Positions 1-13,199 of a DNA stretch of 64,000 nucleotides are shown one piece after another. The notes beneath the pieces were generated by a model. The model did no database searches, was not told where the DNA came from, and saw only the letters and a program-made list of their open reading frames with translations. The translations under genes and the position numbers were made by a program. The stretch comes from Neocallimastix lanati (nom. inval.) (lineage: Eukaryota > Neocallimastigomycota > Neocallimastigomycetes > Neocallimastigales > Neocallimastigaceae). The stretch covers positions 212,501 through 276,500 of the forward strand of contig JACVTC010000141.1 in assembly GCA_016946835.1 (NCBI GenBank). Reading direction: 5' to 3'. Within the stretch, counting starts at the first letter, position 1, and the number at the start of each line of letters is the position of its first letter.

Positions 1-14
1 AAAAAAAAAAAAAA

Positions 15-448
15 GAATTTCTGCTTTTGAAAGCTGTTGAATTTAAAAATATTAATATCGTAAAATTATTAATCGTTTATATTAATAATCATGATATTCT
101 ACTGAATATGAATGATTATAGTAAAAATAGTTGATGATTGTCCAGTTTTAAAAGTCATTTATAATATTAATATTGATATAATGAAACTATTAATAGATTA
201 TTTCAGTCATCATGATATTATATTACAAATTAGTAAAAAGAATATATTTCAATGTATCAATGAAAAAAAAAAAAAAAAAATAATAATAATAATGTATATA
301 TATATATATATATAAACCTTAAATTGTGAGAAGCGTGAAATATATACAGATATTGATGAGGAATGTTTAAGGAAAGATATATTTTTTAAAGGTATACCTT
401 TTTATAATTAGTATAATATATAAATTATTAATCAATTTAATAAGTATA

Positions 449-491
<43 letters not shown>

Positions 492-1110
492 TTTTATTAT
501 TTTTTAATTTATATATAAGATATATAAAAATGTATTTTGATTCATAACAGAAATAATTACAAATATACAATTCAATTATATAAATAAAATATAAGAATTA
601 ATGGAAAATATTATTTTAAATATTGATGGTAAAGATGAAGAATTAATGGAAAATATAAAAATGGAAAATATTATTTTAAATATTGATGGCAAAGATGAAA
701 ATGATAATATAATATTACTTGAAACCATTGAAAATAATAATACTAATATATTAAAGATATTTAAAGATTAGACCCATCATATTATATTAAATATAATATT
801 GATAAATATAGATATAATAATTATCTCCTCTTAAAAACAATCTATCAAAATAACATTAAAGTCATTAAACTACTAATTGATTATAGTAACAAACACAATA
901 TTATTTTAATTGTTAACTATGAAAAAGATAAAGGCTAGTTTCCTTTTTTAAGAATGGTAAAAAATAATTGAATTGAAAGCACTAATCTACCAATAGATTA
1001 TGTAAATGAACATAATATTTTGTTAGAGATTAATATATAAAAAGTCAAAATGATGGATCTTTTAAGCTTTTGAAGGTCATTAATTTAAAAAAATACTAAT
1101 AATAGTAAAT
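15..1110 (+). pseudogene. Decayed ankyrin-repeat gene, left end outside the window
   Basis: Successive ankyrin-like modules can be read on the + strand, but they lie in different frames and are cut by stops. Bases 20-133 read 'LLKAVEFKNINIVKLLI' then 'NNHDILLNMND'. Bases 139-270 read 'VIYNINIDIMKLLIDYFSHH'. Bases 601-770 read 'NIILNIDGKDE', twice. Bases 770-937 read 'YLLLKTIYQNNIKVIKLLI' then 'YSNKHNIIL', ending in a stop. A last trace near 1000-1040 reads 'IDYVNEHNILLEI'. The helix-turn-helix spacing of about 36 residues and the 'KLLIDY' signature match ankyrin repeats of the style abundant in anaerobic gut fungi (family knowledge). At least four stops or frameshifts plus inserted (TA)n and A-runs (near 262 and 460-495) make it non-functional. 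A 60-base unit at 601-660 is partly repeated at 661-720. Confidence 0.7.
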
Positions 1111-1471
1111 ATAATATGGATGGGTTATAGGAGACACCAGGTACAATAGACAGTACTTCATTATTAATAGTATTAATACTAATAAAAATAATGTTAATAC
1201 ATAAATAATAATAATATTTATAATAATGAATTAATAATAAATTATAATAATATCATTTCTTCCAAATTTTTTTTTCTTTTCTTTATTTTTATAATTTTAA
1301 AAAGAATATTATTTTAATGTTTTGTAATAACTAAAAAATATTACCTAATTAAAGGTACCTATTTATTAAATTTTATCATGGAACACAATATATATACTCT
1401 TTTTATATATGATATTAATTTTTCTTTTCTTGACTAAAACCAAAAAATAATCAAATTATTTAATATTTATT

Positions 1472-1502
<31 letters not shown>

Positions 1503-1651
1503 TTTCATTGTTATGCTTATTATATTTAATAAACAACTTTTTTTCAAGGTTTAATATATAAATAATATTTTTTTATAAACTTTAATATTAAATTATCATT
1601 AATATTTATTTTAAAATGTTGATCATTATTATTATAAAATCAAACTATTCA

Positions 1652-1692
<41 letters not shown>

Positions 1693-2901
1693 TTATTTTC
1701 ATTTCTATCTGTACTATTTGTAATTAACCTTTTTTTTTTCAAGGTTTAATATGAGTAATATAATTTTATACATTTAAATATTAATGATAATAAGTCTTTG
1801 ATTACTTTATATTATTGACCATTTTTATTATAATTCAAAATCAAATTGTTTCATATATTCATTTTTTTTTTTTTTTTTTTTTTTTTCATTGTTATATATG
1901 TAATGAACTTTTTTTTTTTTTTTTTTAAGGTTTAATATAATATAATTTAATAAATTAAATATTAATTTATCATTAATTATTTTAAAATATTGATCTTTTT
2001 TTTTTTTTTTTTAACTGCATAAAAAAAAGAATCTATGATATAAAAAAAAAAAAAATTAAAAAATTAAAAAATTAGACTTAATGACATAATAAATTTTATT
2101 AAAAAATTTTAAAATTTTCATATCTTAATATCAAACTTTTAATTTTAAAGTATAATAATTTTAATTTTTTATAAATTATAGATAATTTATAAAAATTATT
2201 TTAAATACTTTTAATCTTTGGTAAATAATAAATAATACATAATAAATAATTAATAATTACCTAATTAATAATAAATAATGAAAATAATAATAATAATAAA
2301 TCATAAATATAAAATCATAAATCATAAATAATAGATAATTATAATTTAATTAATAATAAATCATTAATAAATATATAAATATTATTAAATAAATAATAAC
2401 ATTTATTCATTTTCATTTTTGATTTAATGAATATTTAATTTTTATTTTTATTATTATTATTATTATTTTTTTTTTTTTTTTTTTTTACAAAGTAATCAAT
2501 AAAAATAATTATAAAAAGTATATAAAAATTTATTATATATAATGATATTAATAATAAAACATTTATTATTTACTTTTTTATTTTTTTTATAAAGACTTTT
2601 TTTCCGTTATTTTTCATTTAATATTAATTATTATATTTAATTTTTTTATATAAGGGTTATAATAAGCGATAAATCATAAAAATATATACTTTAATTCTAA
2701 AAATAGATATTATACTGCATAAATTATTAAATGCTTTATTTAAAATAATAATAAAAAAAATAACATTATAATATTATATATACATAATTGTTTCTATTTT
2801 AATTCTCATTATTTTTTTTTTTTTGTATAAATTAAAAATTAAAAAAAAAAAAAAAATTCGAGATATCAAAATTCGTTTATTAAAATATTAATCCTATTAA
2901 A
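1111..2901. other. Intergenic A/T DNA with a degenerate ~190-bp tandem repeat
   Basis: No coding signal is seen. A degenerate tandem repeat occupies about 1497-2010. A block with a T-run, 'TTTCATTGTTAT', a second T-run and 'AAGGTTTAATAT' recurs with the last motif at about 1546, 1741 and 1927. Each copy is followed by a similar 'ATTATCATTAAT' then 'TTTTAAAATRTTGATC' stretch. (ATT)n and (TTTA)n tracts are embedded. The rest is low-complexity A/T up to the kinase start. Confidence 0.5.
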
Positions 2902-4522
2902 ATGAATGATATTAATTACGATGATACAGTAAATAATAAACAGTTTTTTGATAAACTTTCAAAAAAAGGTAAATACAATATATATAATGCCAATGAAAAT
3001 AATCTGGCAGCCATTTTTTATTACCAAAAATCACAACAACAAAAGAAAATCAGTAATAGTATTTCTTACAATGATAAGAGACGAAGCTGTATTGAATCAT
3101 CTTTTAATCCTAAGAAATATATTGATAAAAATTTTATATTACCATCATCAGAATATAATAAAAATCCCCATCCAAATCAAAATAAAAATAAAATTTTCCC
3201 ACAAAATAATAGGTTATTCAAAATATCACTGTTTATTTCTCAATTATATTATATATATATATATATCATATTAACATGTATATTTCTTTTTTGTAATACA
3301 TTGATATTTTATTTTATATTTTATATTTTATATTTTATATTTTATATTTTATATTTATATTTTATATTTTATATTTTATATTTTATATTTTATATTTTAT
3401 ATTTTATATTTTATATTTTATATTTTATATTTTATATTTTATATTTTATATTTTATATTTTATATTTTATATTTTATATTTTATATTTTATATTTTATAT
3501 TTTATATTTTATATTTTATATTTTATATTTTATATTTTATATTTTATATTTTATATTTTATATTTTATATTTTATATTTTATATTTTATATTTTATATTT
3601 TATATTTTATATTTTATATTTTATATTTTATATTTTATATTTTATATTTTATATTTTATATTTTATATTTTATATTTTATATTTTATATTTTATATTTTA
3701 TATTTTATATTTTATTTTATATTGTATTCTATAATCTATTTTATATGATATTTGTTTGTGATATTATCTTCGTATTTTGTGATGAACTTCTTATTATAAT
3801 TAATGAATTTATATATTATTTTTAATAATATTAATAATTACTTGGTCCTATTTTTAAAATTAAATATATATATTTATTAAATAAAACAAAATAAAATAAA
3901 GATGTAACCAAGAAAATCAAATATATTATAAAAAAAATGATAATGAAAGCAAAAATATAGATAATAATAATAAACAAAATTATTTGAACGACCGAAATAA
4001 TTCCATAAAACAATCATATTCTGAAACCTGTATTGATGATCAATGTATAAAAATAAAATAAATAAAATAAAATTCATAATTATAGTTTATATTAATAATT
4101 ATTTTATCTTTATAGACTAAAACTAAAGCCTTTCTTTTTTTTTTCTTTTTTTCTTTTACTGGAAATAATTTTTATTATAAATATTTATAAATATACTTAC
4201 TAAATAGACAATCATTATAAAAAATATTTTAAGAGTTCAATAAAAGGGTCAAAAAGTTCTCATAACATTCCATCTATAACAAATAATATTTATTCAAATA
4301 TAATTAATAAAAAAATCAATATAAATTTAAAATCATATATGAATAATGTTTATAATAATGATGAAGCTTTTCCATGTAATAATAGTCAGCCCATTTTAAA
4401 TCATTCAAATAATTCTTTACAAAAAACAGGGAATAGTGAAAAAAGTGAAAATATTCCAAATGAAAAAAGTAATTCAGTTGTTATGGAAGATTCTATAAAT
4501 AAAATTTTAAGTAATTGTAATG

Positions 4523-4567
<45 letters not shown>

Positions 4568-5114
4568 TGAGAGATGAAGAAGAAGAAAAAGAAAAAAAAG
4601 GAAAAAATGTTAATAAAAATACAATGGTATATATTCCAAATAGTGTGTGGGATTCAGAATTTTTAAATAATGTGATTACATATGATGATAATAATTTAAA
4701 AAAAGAAGTGGAAAATTTTAAACAAAACTCATCCAATGAGTTTTCCACTTATTTACAACAAAAATATGGAAAAAGTGAAAGCGATTTAAATAATTATCCT
4801 CTTCTTCAGCAATATGACCAAGACTCTAATGGTTTCACCATAAAAAAAGATAATAATAATTATTATTGTAATGATAACAATGAAAAGCATAATTCTAACA
4901 AGTCAAATAATACACAATTAGAATATTTATCTGAATTATTAGAAACACTACCAAATAGTATGGAATCATTAAATCTTGGATCAAACAAGGATTTTTATGC
5001 AAGTGATGTGACTATCTATGGTAATGGTAATATATACATACATATATCAAAAAAAAAATTTAATATTATAATAATAAAAATAAAGATAAAAGTATTAATA
5101 TTATATATAATTAT

Positions 5115-5150
<36 letters not shown>

Positions 5151-6962
5151 TTTTTAAATCTTTTTATGATATCGTATGATATTATAATATTAAAATATAC
5201 TATATTTTATATATATTTAATAATTTATTTTTACATAAAATAATTTAAAAAAAATTATAAAACAAATAAAAAACAAAAAAGATGACAATAAAATGACTAA
5301 TTTTAAAAATTCAGAACAAGAAAATATATCATCTCATAATTTGAATTGTATTAATAATCAACCTCTAATTCCACCACCTCTTCCACCGAAAAGTGAAAAG
5401 GCAAAAAATTTTAATATATCTAATACCAAAAACACAAACATTACTTATCTTAATTCCAATGTCTCTATCTCTAATAATACTAATGAAATAAATTATTATT
5501 TTCAAAATTCAAGTAAGAATAGTAATGTAGTTTATGATCATCACTCTCAAGAATTAAATGAAAGTAATAATCATGAAAGGGAAACAACCACCACCAAAAA
5601 GAAATTTAATAATAATTATAATTATGCTGATATTCGTAACATTGATAATTATCAATGTGATAAGTCGAATTCAAATAATTATATTCATGAAGAAAAATAT
5701 ACCAATAATAATACTCAAACAATTCATAGTTTACAAAAGCAACATCAAGAGCAATATCAAGAGCAACAACAACAACATAAAGAGCAACAGCAACAAATGG
5801 ATTCATCCAAAAATTCAAATAATGACTGTCAAAATAAAACCGCTATTGATACTTTAAAAATTGAAATTGAAAATTTACCACCACCTTCGGCTACTACAAA
5901 ACGTAAATGTATGATGGCTCAAGTTTGTAAGTATATATATATATTTAATTTGAAATTAAAAAATAAAATAAAGAAAATAAAGAAAATAAATAATTTTATT
6001 AATAATAAAATTTATATATATATATATATATATAAATATTTATTACTAATAAAATTATTAAATAATATAAAAATTATATATATTATGATATTTTTTAAAA
6101 TATATATTTTAATATATATTAAACTTAAATAAGATTTCTTGGAATACTATTTCGATTTTATAACTTATATTAGTCATAGAAAAAGTAGAACAGAACAATT
6201 TAAACAAGATGCTATCAAAAATAATGTAATTTTTAAAATTAAAATATTATTCTTCATATATGTATAATATTTAATAATAAAATTTCTAATATTAATTAAT
6301 ATATATATATATATTGTTATTATTAACATTTTCATTAATATATATTATATAATATTATAATATAAATATTTTTATTATTATTCTAAAATTATAAATTATA
6401 AATATTATAAATAATAATAATTTAATAAAAAAATGTTGATAATCAGTTAACACCTGAAGAATATAAAAAACAATGGAAAAGATATTGTGGAAAGGAAAGA
6501 GCTTTCTTAAGAAAACGTAGAATAAAGACAAAATTAGATCAATTCCATTTATTGACCCAGGTGGGTCAAGGTGGCTATGGTCAAGTAAGAATTTTTTTTA
6601 AAAAGTTTTTTATAATTATTGTAAAAAAAAAATATATATATATATATAATAATGAAAAATTATGATGGCAATGAAGCATATTATATAAAAAATTATTGTT
6701 ATTAATATAACATATTTCATTTATTTTGATTATATTATTTTATATAATTTATACAATAAATCCATTTTAAAAAGGTATATTTAGCAAAAAAAAAAGATAC
6801 AGATGAAATTTGTGCATTAAAGCAAATGAGTAAAAAGAAACTATTAAAATCTAATGAAGTATGTATAATGTATATATGTATTAAATAATAATAAATACAA
6901 TACAGGAATGAATAAATAAAGAAAAAAAGGCCATTAATAAAAATTTATTATTATTATTATTA

Positions 6963-7033
<71 letters not shown>

Positions 7034-7429
7034 ATTATTATTATTATTTAATATTTTATTATTACTTATTAATTATTTATTATTATTATTATTATTATAT
7101 ATTATTTTATTATTATTACATATTATTTTATTATTATTTATTTATTATTATTATTATTACATATTATTTTATTATTATTATTTATTATTTATTATTATTA
7201 TTTATTATTTTATTATTATTATTATTTATTATTATTATTATTTATTGTTTATTATTATTTATTGTTAATTATTATTTATTGTTTATTATTATTTATTGTT
7301 TATTATTATTTATTGTTTATTATTATTTATTGTTTATTATTATTTATTGTTTATTATTATTTATTATTTATTATTATTTATTATTTATTATTATTTATTA
7401 TTATTTATTATTATTATTATTGGTTTTAT

Positions 7430-7489
<60 letters not shown>

Positions 7490-9654
7490 TTAATATTAAT
7501 AATAAAAAAAAAAGATTCAACATGTATTGACAGAAAGAGATGTTTTAACTGCATCCAATTCCCCATGGCTAGTTAAATTATTATACGCTTTTCAAGATAC
7601 AGAAAATGTATATCTAGCCATGGTAAGACTAATATTTAAAAATATAGATTATAAAGTATTAAATTTTAAATCAATCTTTAAAATTTTATTATAAAAATTT
7701 TTTTTCCTTTTAATTAATAGGAATATGTACCAGGAGGGGATGTTAGAACATTAATAAATAAAAGTGGAGTATTATTAGAAGTTCATACTAGATTTTATAT
7801 ATCTGAAATGTTTATAGCTGTTAATAGTTTACATGAGTTAGGATTTATTCATCGGTAAGAAATATTGAAATAATCAAAACAAATATAAAAATAAAATTAA
7901 ATATGTAATCTCGTAATTATTTATTACATTATATTATTACATTATATTATTATATTATATTATATTATATTATATTATATTATATTATATTATTTATTGT
8001 TTTTATAATTTCATTTTATTTATATATTTTAAAATAATAATAATTATACTAAAAGGGATATAAAACCAGAAAATTTTTTAATTGACGCTAATGGACATAT
8101 TAAACTTACTGATTTTGGATTAAGTCGTGGTTTCATTAGTTCAAGATGCATTGATTCTTTAAAAACAAAAGTAAAATAAAAACTATTATAGAATACTTAA
8201 TATGTTAATACGTATACATTTTTAATTATAACCAGTCAAAAAAAAAAAAAAAAAAAAAAATTATTTATTAAAAATTATATAATATTAATTTTGAAATATT
8301 TTTCTAATATATATTTTTACACGTATTAATTTATTTAGTTGAATGAGATTAAAGATAAACAAATTATTCCACATACTATCGCTGAAAAAAAAACTATCTA
8401 TCAGACAATGAGACAAAATAAGAGATGGGTAAAAATTAAAATAATAAATAAAAAATTAAAAATTAATTCTACTTTTAAGGTTTATGAAAAAAAAAAAAAT
8501 TAATAATGAAAATAGTATTTATCTAATTATCATATATATATATATATCATGTATTTAATTTAAAATAAGGCATTTTCATTAGTGGGTTCACCAGACTATA
8601 TGGCACCTGAAATTTTAGAAAATAATGGTTATGATTATTTAGTAGATTACTGGTCTCTTGGTTGTATTCTTTTTGAATTTTTGTCAGGTAAACTACACAA
8701 ATATACATTAATATTTTATTTATCGGTATATTATATATAAAATATGACAAAATTAATATTAAACTCATGTCATTAACATACTTATATTATGTTTTTTTAA
8801 ATGGTAGGATATCCACCATTTACAGCCCCAACAATGGATGAAATATGGGTAAATGTATATAAATGGAAAGAAGTTTTAGAAAGACCAGTATATTCTGGGG
8901 AAGACGAAGAATTTAATTTGTCTGATGAATCCTGGGATTTAATTACAAAGTATAAATTAATATCCATTTATATAAATATATATATATATATATATATTCT
9001 GATTCTTATATATATATAAATATATATATTTTTTTGTAATTCCAATATATAAATTATATATTAATTATTTTTTATTTATATTCATATTAATTTATTTTTT
9101 ATTCTTTATAATAATTAAATAAATATACAAATAATATAATTTATTATAATTATTTTTTTTTTTAAAAAAAAAAAAGATTAATTACAGATAGATCTAAACG
9201 AATATCATCACTGAATCAGCTTCAAGCTCATCCGTTCTTTATGAATCATATAAAATTTAGTGATTTAAGAACAGAAAGAGGAGACATTCCACCATTTATT
9301 CCAAAATTAGAATCTGATATTGATACCACCTATTTTGATGATTTTAATAATCCACAAGATTTATTAATGTATAAAGATATTTTGGAAAAACATGAAAAAG
9401 ATTGTAAAAAAATTAAAAAGGAGATACTAAAAGATAATACTACTAATATTGTAAAGGAAGACAATAAAAGTGGACTTTTAAATAAATTAAAACCAAAAAA
9501 TGTTAATGGCATTAAAGGCCTATTTGGTATAGGTGATAATAAGAAATCTAAACCAGCATTACAGGTCTTGAACCAAGAAGATGATGAATTAAGAAAAGAA
9601 TTTATAGGATTTACTTATAAGCATAAAGATTTTTATAATCAACAAAATAAATAA
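2902..9654 (+). CDS. NDR-family (Dbf2/Dbf20/Sid2-like) AGC serine/threonine kinase, 14 exons
   Basis: Exons: 2902-3212, 3902-4044, 4208-5020, 5282-5926, 6134-6225, 6447-6584, 6775-6858, 7515-7622, 7721-7854, 8056-8170, 8339-8428, 8570-8687, 8808-8949, 9177-9654. All phases agree and give about 1136 aa. Residues 1-640 or so are Asn/Gln/Ser-rich low complexity with a proline patch ('[10 protein letters not shown]'). Next comes the N-terminal Mob-binding type region ('[18 protein letters not shown]', then '[15 protein letters not shown]'). The kinase domain has GQGGYGQ, ALKQM (lysine), HRDIKPEN and DFGLS, then an insert typical of NDR kinases, '[13 protein letters not shown]', and the C-terminal hydrophobic motif '[11 protein letters not shown]' with its phospho-threonine. 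In yeasts this family acts in the mitotic exit/septation network with Mob1. The kinase call is firm. The start is less so: the first four exons are joined only by phase and composition, and the ATG at 5293 is an alternative. Confidence 0.88.
3304..3716. repeat. Heptanucleotide array (TTTTATA)n in kinase intron 1
   Basis: About 410 bases of almost uninterrupted 7-base repeats with the unit TTTTATA. The array lies inside the 689-base intron 3213-3901. Because 7 is not a multiple of 3, the + strand reads as an open 7-residue periodic peptide, which is an artefact of the repeat. A few short interruptions sit at the left end. Confidence 0.9.
6947..7500. repeat. Nested (ATT)n and 17-bp minisatellite in kinase intron 7
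   Basis: The intron between exons 7 and 8 (6859-7514) is mostly trinucleotide (ATT)n at 6947-7030. It degrades into ATTT/ATT mixtures. At about 7240-7370 a 17-base unit containing 'TTTATTGTTTATTATTA' recurs roughly six times. It ends in (AAT)n at 7433-7488, directly before the exon 8 acceptor. Confidence 0.8.
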
Positions 9655-9709
9655 TTTTTTTAATAATTAAAAAAAAAAAACAATAAAGATAAAAGGTTTG
9701 GGTTATGCT

Positions 9710-9745
<36 letters not shown>

Positions 9746-9988
9746 AATAAAAAATAAAAAAAGTAAAAATAAAAATGAAAATAAAAAAATTTTTTTTTTT
9801 TTTTTTTTTTTTTAATCTATAATAAGAATTTTAATATTGAGTCCACGAGAGACTATTAATCTATTAAATTTCAATTAAGTCTTAAATAATAGCAATTTTA
9901 TTTTATTGATTATTTAAAATGAAGTATGGAAATAATTTCAACTATTTTTAATTTTATATAAGTTTATATTATATAATATGGTATAAAC

Positions 9989-10031
<43 letters not shown>

Positions 10032-10186
10032 AAATAAATTAAATATCAAATGAAAGTTAATAATTATAATTACTAAATTTATTTAAAATTAATTAAAATA
10101 ATACAATATAGTAATATATTAAATATATACTAAAACTGTAAAACCAAAAAAAAAAAAAAAATAACATTTATTTATATATTAATTTG

Positions 10187-10217
<31 letters not shown>

Positions 10218-10528
10218 TTATAATATTTTTAATATATATTTTAGAGTTTTTATTTTTGTTATTTTTGATTAAATTAAAAAAGGTATTATGTACACTTTAA
10301 AATAAAAATTAATTTTGATAAAAATTTAAATCTATTTTGTAATATATACATTTTACAATTATATAACTAGTTATGACTATCATATTAAACAAAAATATTA
10401 TATATATAATTCATAACTATATATATTTATTATTGTAATTTTAAATAATAAATGTAATAATAATATATTAAAAGAAAAATAGATAGTTATATAAAGATAT
10501 AAATATTTTTTTTTTGTTTAAAAATCAA
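9655..10528. other. Intergenic, kinase 3' side to expansin-like gene 3' side
   Basis: This is the space between two convergent genes. Only A/T sequence is seen, with long homopolymers (A-runs at about 9712-9742, 9993-10029 and 10146-10161; T-runs at 9790-9812 and 10189-10212). No open frame or RNA structure is recognised. Confidence 0.5.
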
Positions 10529-11544
10529 CTAATTTGAATAACATTGATATGAACTATTGTTGCTAGAAATTTTTTCTGATGATACATTAGTTGGAGTAGC
10601 TTGATAATAATTATAATCGTTAATTACAGTAGTAATAGGAATAGTAAATACTGCTGTTATAACAGTAGAAGTAGTAATAGTGATAGGCGTTGGAATTTTT
10701 CTTGCCTTACTTATAGTGGAATATATTTTTGGAAGAGTTTTAGATGTAGTTGTTTTTGGAAGAGCCTTAGTAGATGAAGTAGTAGTTCTTGGAATAGTTT
10801 TGGAAGTTGAAGTGATAATTCTTGGAAGAGTTTTAGTATTGACACCATTTGAATAATGGTTGCTATTATTTTCATCATTCCATTCATTAGTACTCATATT
10901 CCAATTATTATTATTAGATGAAACAATATTTTTATGTTCAATGTTATTATTAGGTGAACTAGAACTCTTTGAATCTCTTAATTCATCACACGATACTTCA
11001 TACCATTGAACATTATGAACTCTTCCAACATCTAAACTTCCAAATAAATCTTTAAAAGCAGTAGGTGATAAATCAACATCACCTGAATGACAAACTGGGC
11101 ATTTATCAACAATTTCAACAACTACTTCATTGGATCCATGAACAATTTTAACACATCTACCACAAACGACTGAATTATTTGGATTTGGATATTCACCATA
11201 TTGAACATAGTTCTAATATAATAATAATATAATAATATTAATAATTATAATAATAAAAATAAAATATATATAATTAATTATTTTATTATATCAAAATTAA
11301 TTATTTGATTATATATAATATATACCAATGCTGCAAAATAATCCTTTTTTCTTGGGGCAAGAGCACAAGCTCCTGGACTACTACCATCAGGACCGGTAGG
11401 AGCTGGATCAGAACCACCTTCACCATAGTAAGTTATATCACCTTGACCACTTAGTGGTTCATAACTTCTTTCGTTTAGTTGAAAAGGTAAAGAAGTACAT
11501 AATAATATGTACGAAATAAGGAAAGTAAAAATTATAGATTTCAT
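10529..11544 (-). CDS. Secreted expansin/RlpA-like double-psi beta-barrel protein, apparent frameshift
   Basis: Exon 1 is 11544-11326 (73 codons) and exon 2 is 11213-10529; the intron is GT...TAG. Residues 1-19 form a signal peptide (MKSIIFTFLISYILLCTSL). The barrel domain follows, with 'GQGDITYYGEGGSDP', 'GACALAP', a Cys-rich 'VVCGRCVKI' stretch, 'VEIVDKCPVCHSGDVDLSP' and 'FKDLFG', as in expansin-like/RlpA/barwin-type proteins that loosen plant cell walls (family knowledge). A Ser/Thr/Pro-rich tail with repeated 'KTLPR/KALPK' units may be a glycosylated linker. Exon 2 starts in the frame 'NYVQYGEYPNPNNSVVCG' but meets TAG just after. The rest of the domain is in the next frame. One extra base in the CCC at 11160-11162 (GGG on the coding strand) explains it. 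This is either an assembly error or a real lesion. No cellulose-binding or dockerin module is seen. Confidence 0.8.
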
Positions 11545-13199
11545 TGTAAGTGTTTTAAAATTAAAATTAAACTATTTAGTATAATATGAAAGTGTTTTTT
11601 ATTTTATTTTGTTTTATTTTATTTTATGAAATTTTTATTATAATACAATTTATAATTTAGATATGAAAAATATATTATTAAAAGTACAAAGCATTTTTAT
11701 TTATACCTTTTAAATTTTTATTATTTTTATATTATTAAAATATCTTAATTATAAAAAAAAGTATCTAATTAACGATACCAACGAAACAATCATATAATCA
11801 ATCATAAGAACGGGGTTTATTTCATATATTTTGAATGAGAAAATTTTGAAAAATATTATAAATAAAAACATTACTGATTAATTAAAAATTTTAACGAATA
11901 AAAATATAGAAATTTCTTTTAATATATGATATTAAAAAAATCTATTATAACAATTATAAAATCAATATAATAAATATATATAATTTTTGTAAATAATTTT
12001 ATTATATATTAAGATAATTAATTATTTTAAACATCATATCATAATAAAAGAAACTAATTGGTATTATTTTAATGATATTTTTTAAACAATTATTATTTAA
12101 TATAATAAATGAGATAGATTTTGCTATTTTCTTATTTTAATATGCTAAAACTAATAAAGTTATTATAATTAAATCATTAAATCATAAAAAAAAAAAAAAA
12201 AAAAAAAAGAATTTCCAAATATGGCAATTTCATTATTTTTTTTTTTTTTTTTTAATATAATTATTAAATTTGAATAATGAAAATAAACCACCATTTAAAA
12301 ATTATTTTTAATTATATTAATAAATAAAATAAAATAAAATTTTAATATAAGGGACTTTAATAAATGCCCTGATAAATAAAATACAAAAATTCTAAATGAC
12401 TTTATTAATGAATTTTAACATTTATTATTAGGAATTAAGCTATAAAAGAATAATTAATATTTTATTTATTAGTTATACTTTTAAAATTTTGTTTTTCGCT
12501 CTACAACGGCAAAAGTAATATTTTATTTAGAAAAAAAAACCAATCATTATTTTATCATGTAAGATTGATTTTTATAGAGTATTTTTATATTTTAAAAATT
12601 TTTAAAATTTGAAAAAAAAAGAATATTCAAAACAACATTAAATAGTCCAAAATTTATGTGGATAAAAATATATTTGTTTAAAATTATTAAACTACCTTTA
12701 TATCACATGACATATATAATTTAATTTTTAATATATATTAATTTTAAAATGATTAATAAAAATCATAAAAATAATATTGGTAATATTGAACAGAATCAAT
12801 GTTAATAATTCTTATTCGCATAAATATTAAATTTAATGACTATTCTTCATTAATAATCACATGATATATCAAATATTATAATTCAAAGTTTTTAAACAAA
12901 ATTTAATTATTTAATTATGAATTTTTTTATTATTTTTTCATTTTGTTTGTTTGGTTTAAACTTTAAAATATCAATATATTTTATTTAAAATTATTAATAA
13001 TTAAAATAAAAATTTTTATTATTATTATTATTAAGAGGGTTTATATTCATATATTATAACATCATATTAACATATTCTAAAAATTATTATTATTAATTAT
13101 TTGTATATTTAATATTGTTATATTCTATAAAATAATTAAATTAGTATGTTAACAATATACATATGATTTATTTTGATTGATTTTATTTTTAAATAAGTT
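11545..13199. other. Intergenic A/T DNA
   Basis: This holds the upstream region of the expansin-like gene and about 1.6 kb of A/T sequence with homopolymers (A-run near 12186-12208, T-run near 12237-12254). I see no gene, RNA or ordered repeat. Confidence 0.45.

Noticed and set aside
3213-3825. Hydrophobic periodic peptide continuing the first kinase exon
   Set aside because: It is translation of the TTTTATA array within intron 1; splicing from 3212 to 3902 restores a sensible coding sequence.
5293-6132. Separate gene starting at ATG 5293
   Set aside because: The preceding exon ends in phase 1 at a GTAATG donor and 5282 follows an AAG acceptor in matching phase. The segment is better read as exon 4 of the kinase, although an alternative start there is not excluded.
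7262-7576. Ile/Tyr/Leu open frame before the kinase exon 8
   Set aside because: Microsatellite in an intron; the exon starts at 7515 by phase and by kinase similarity.
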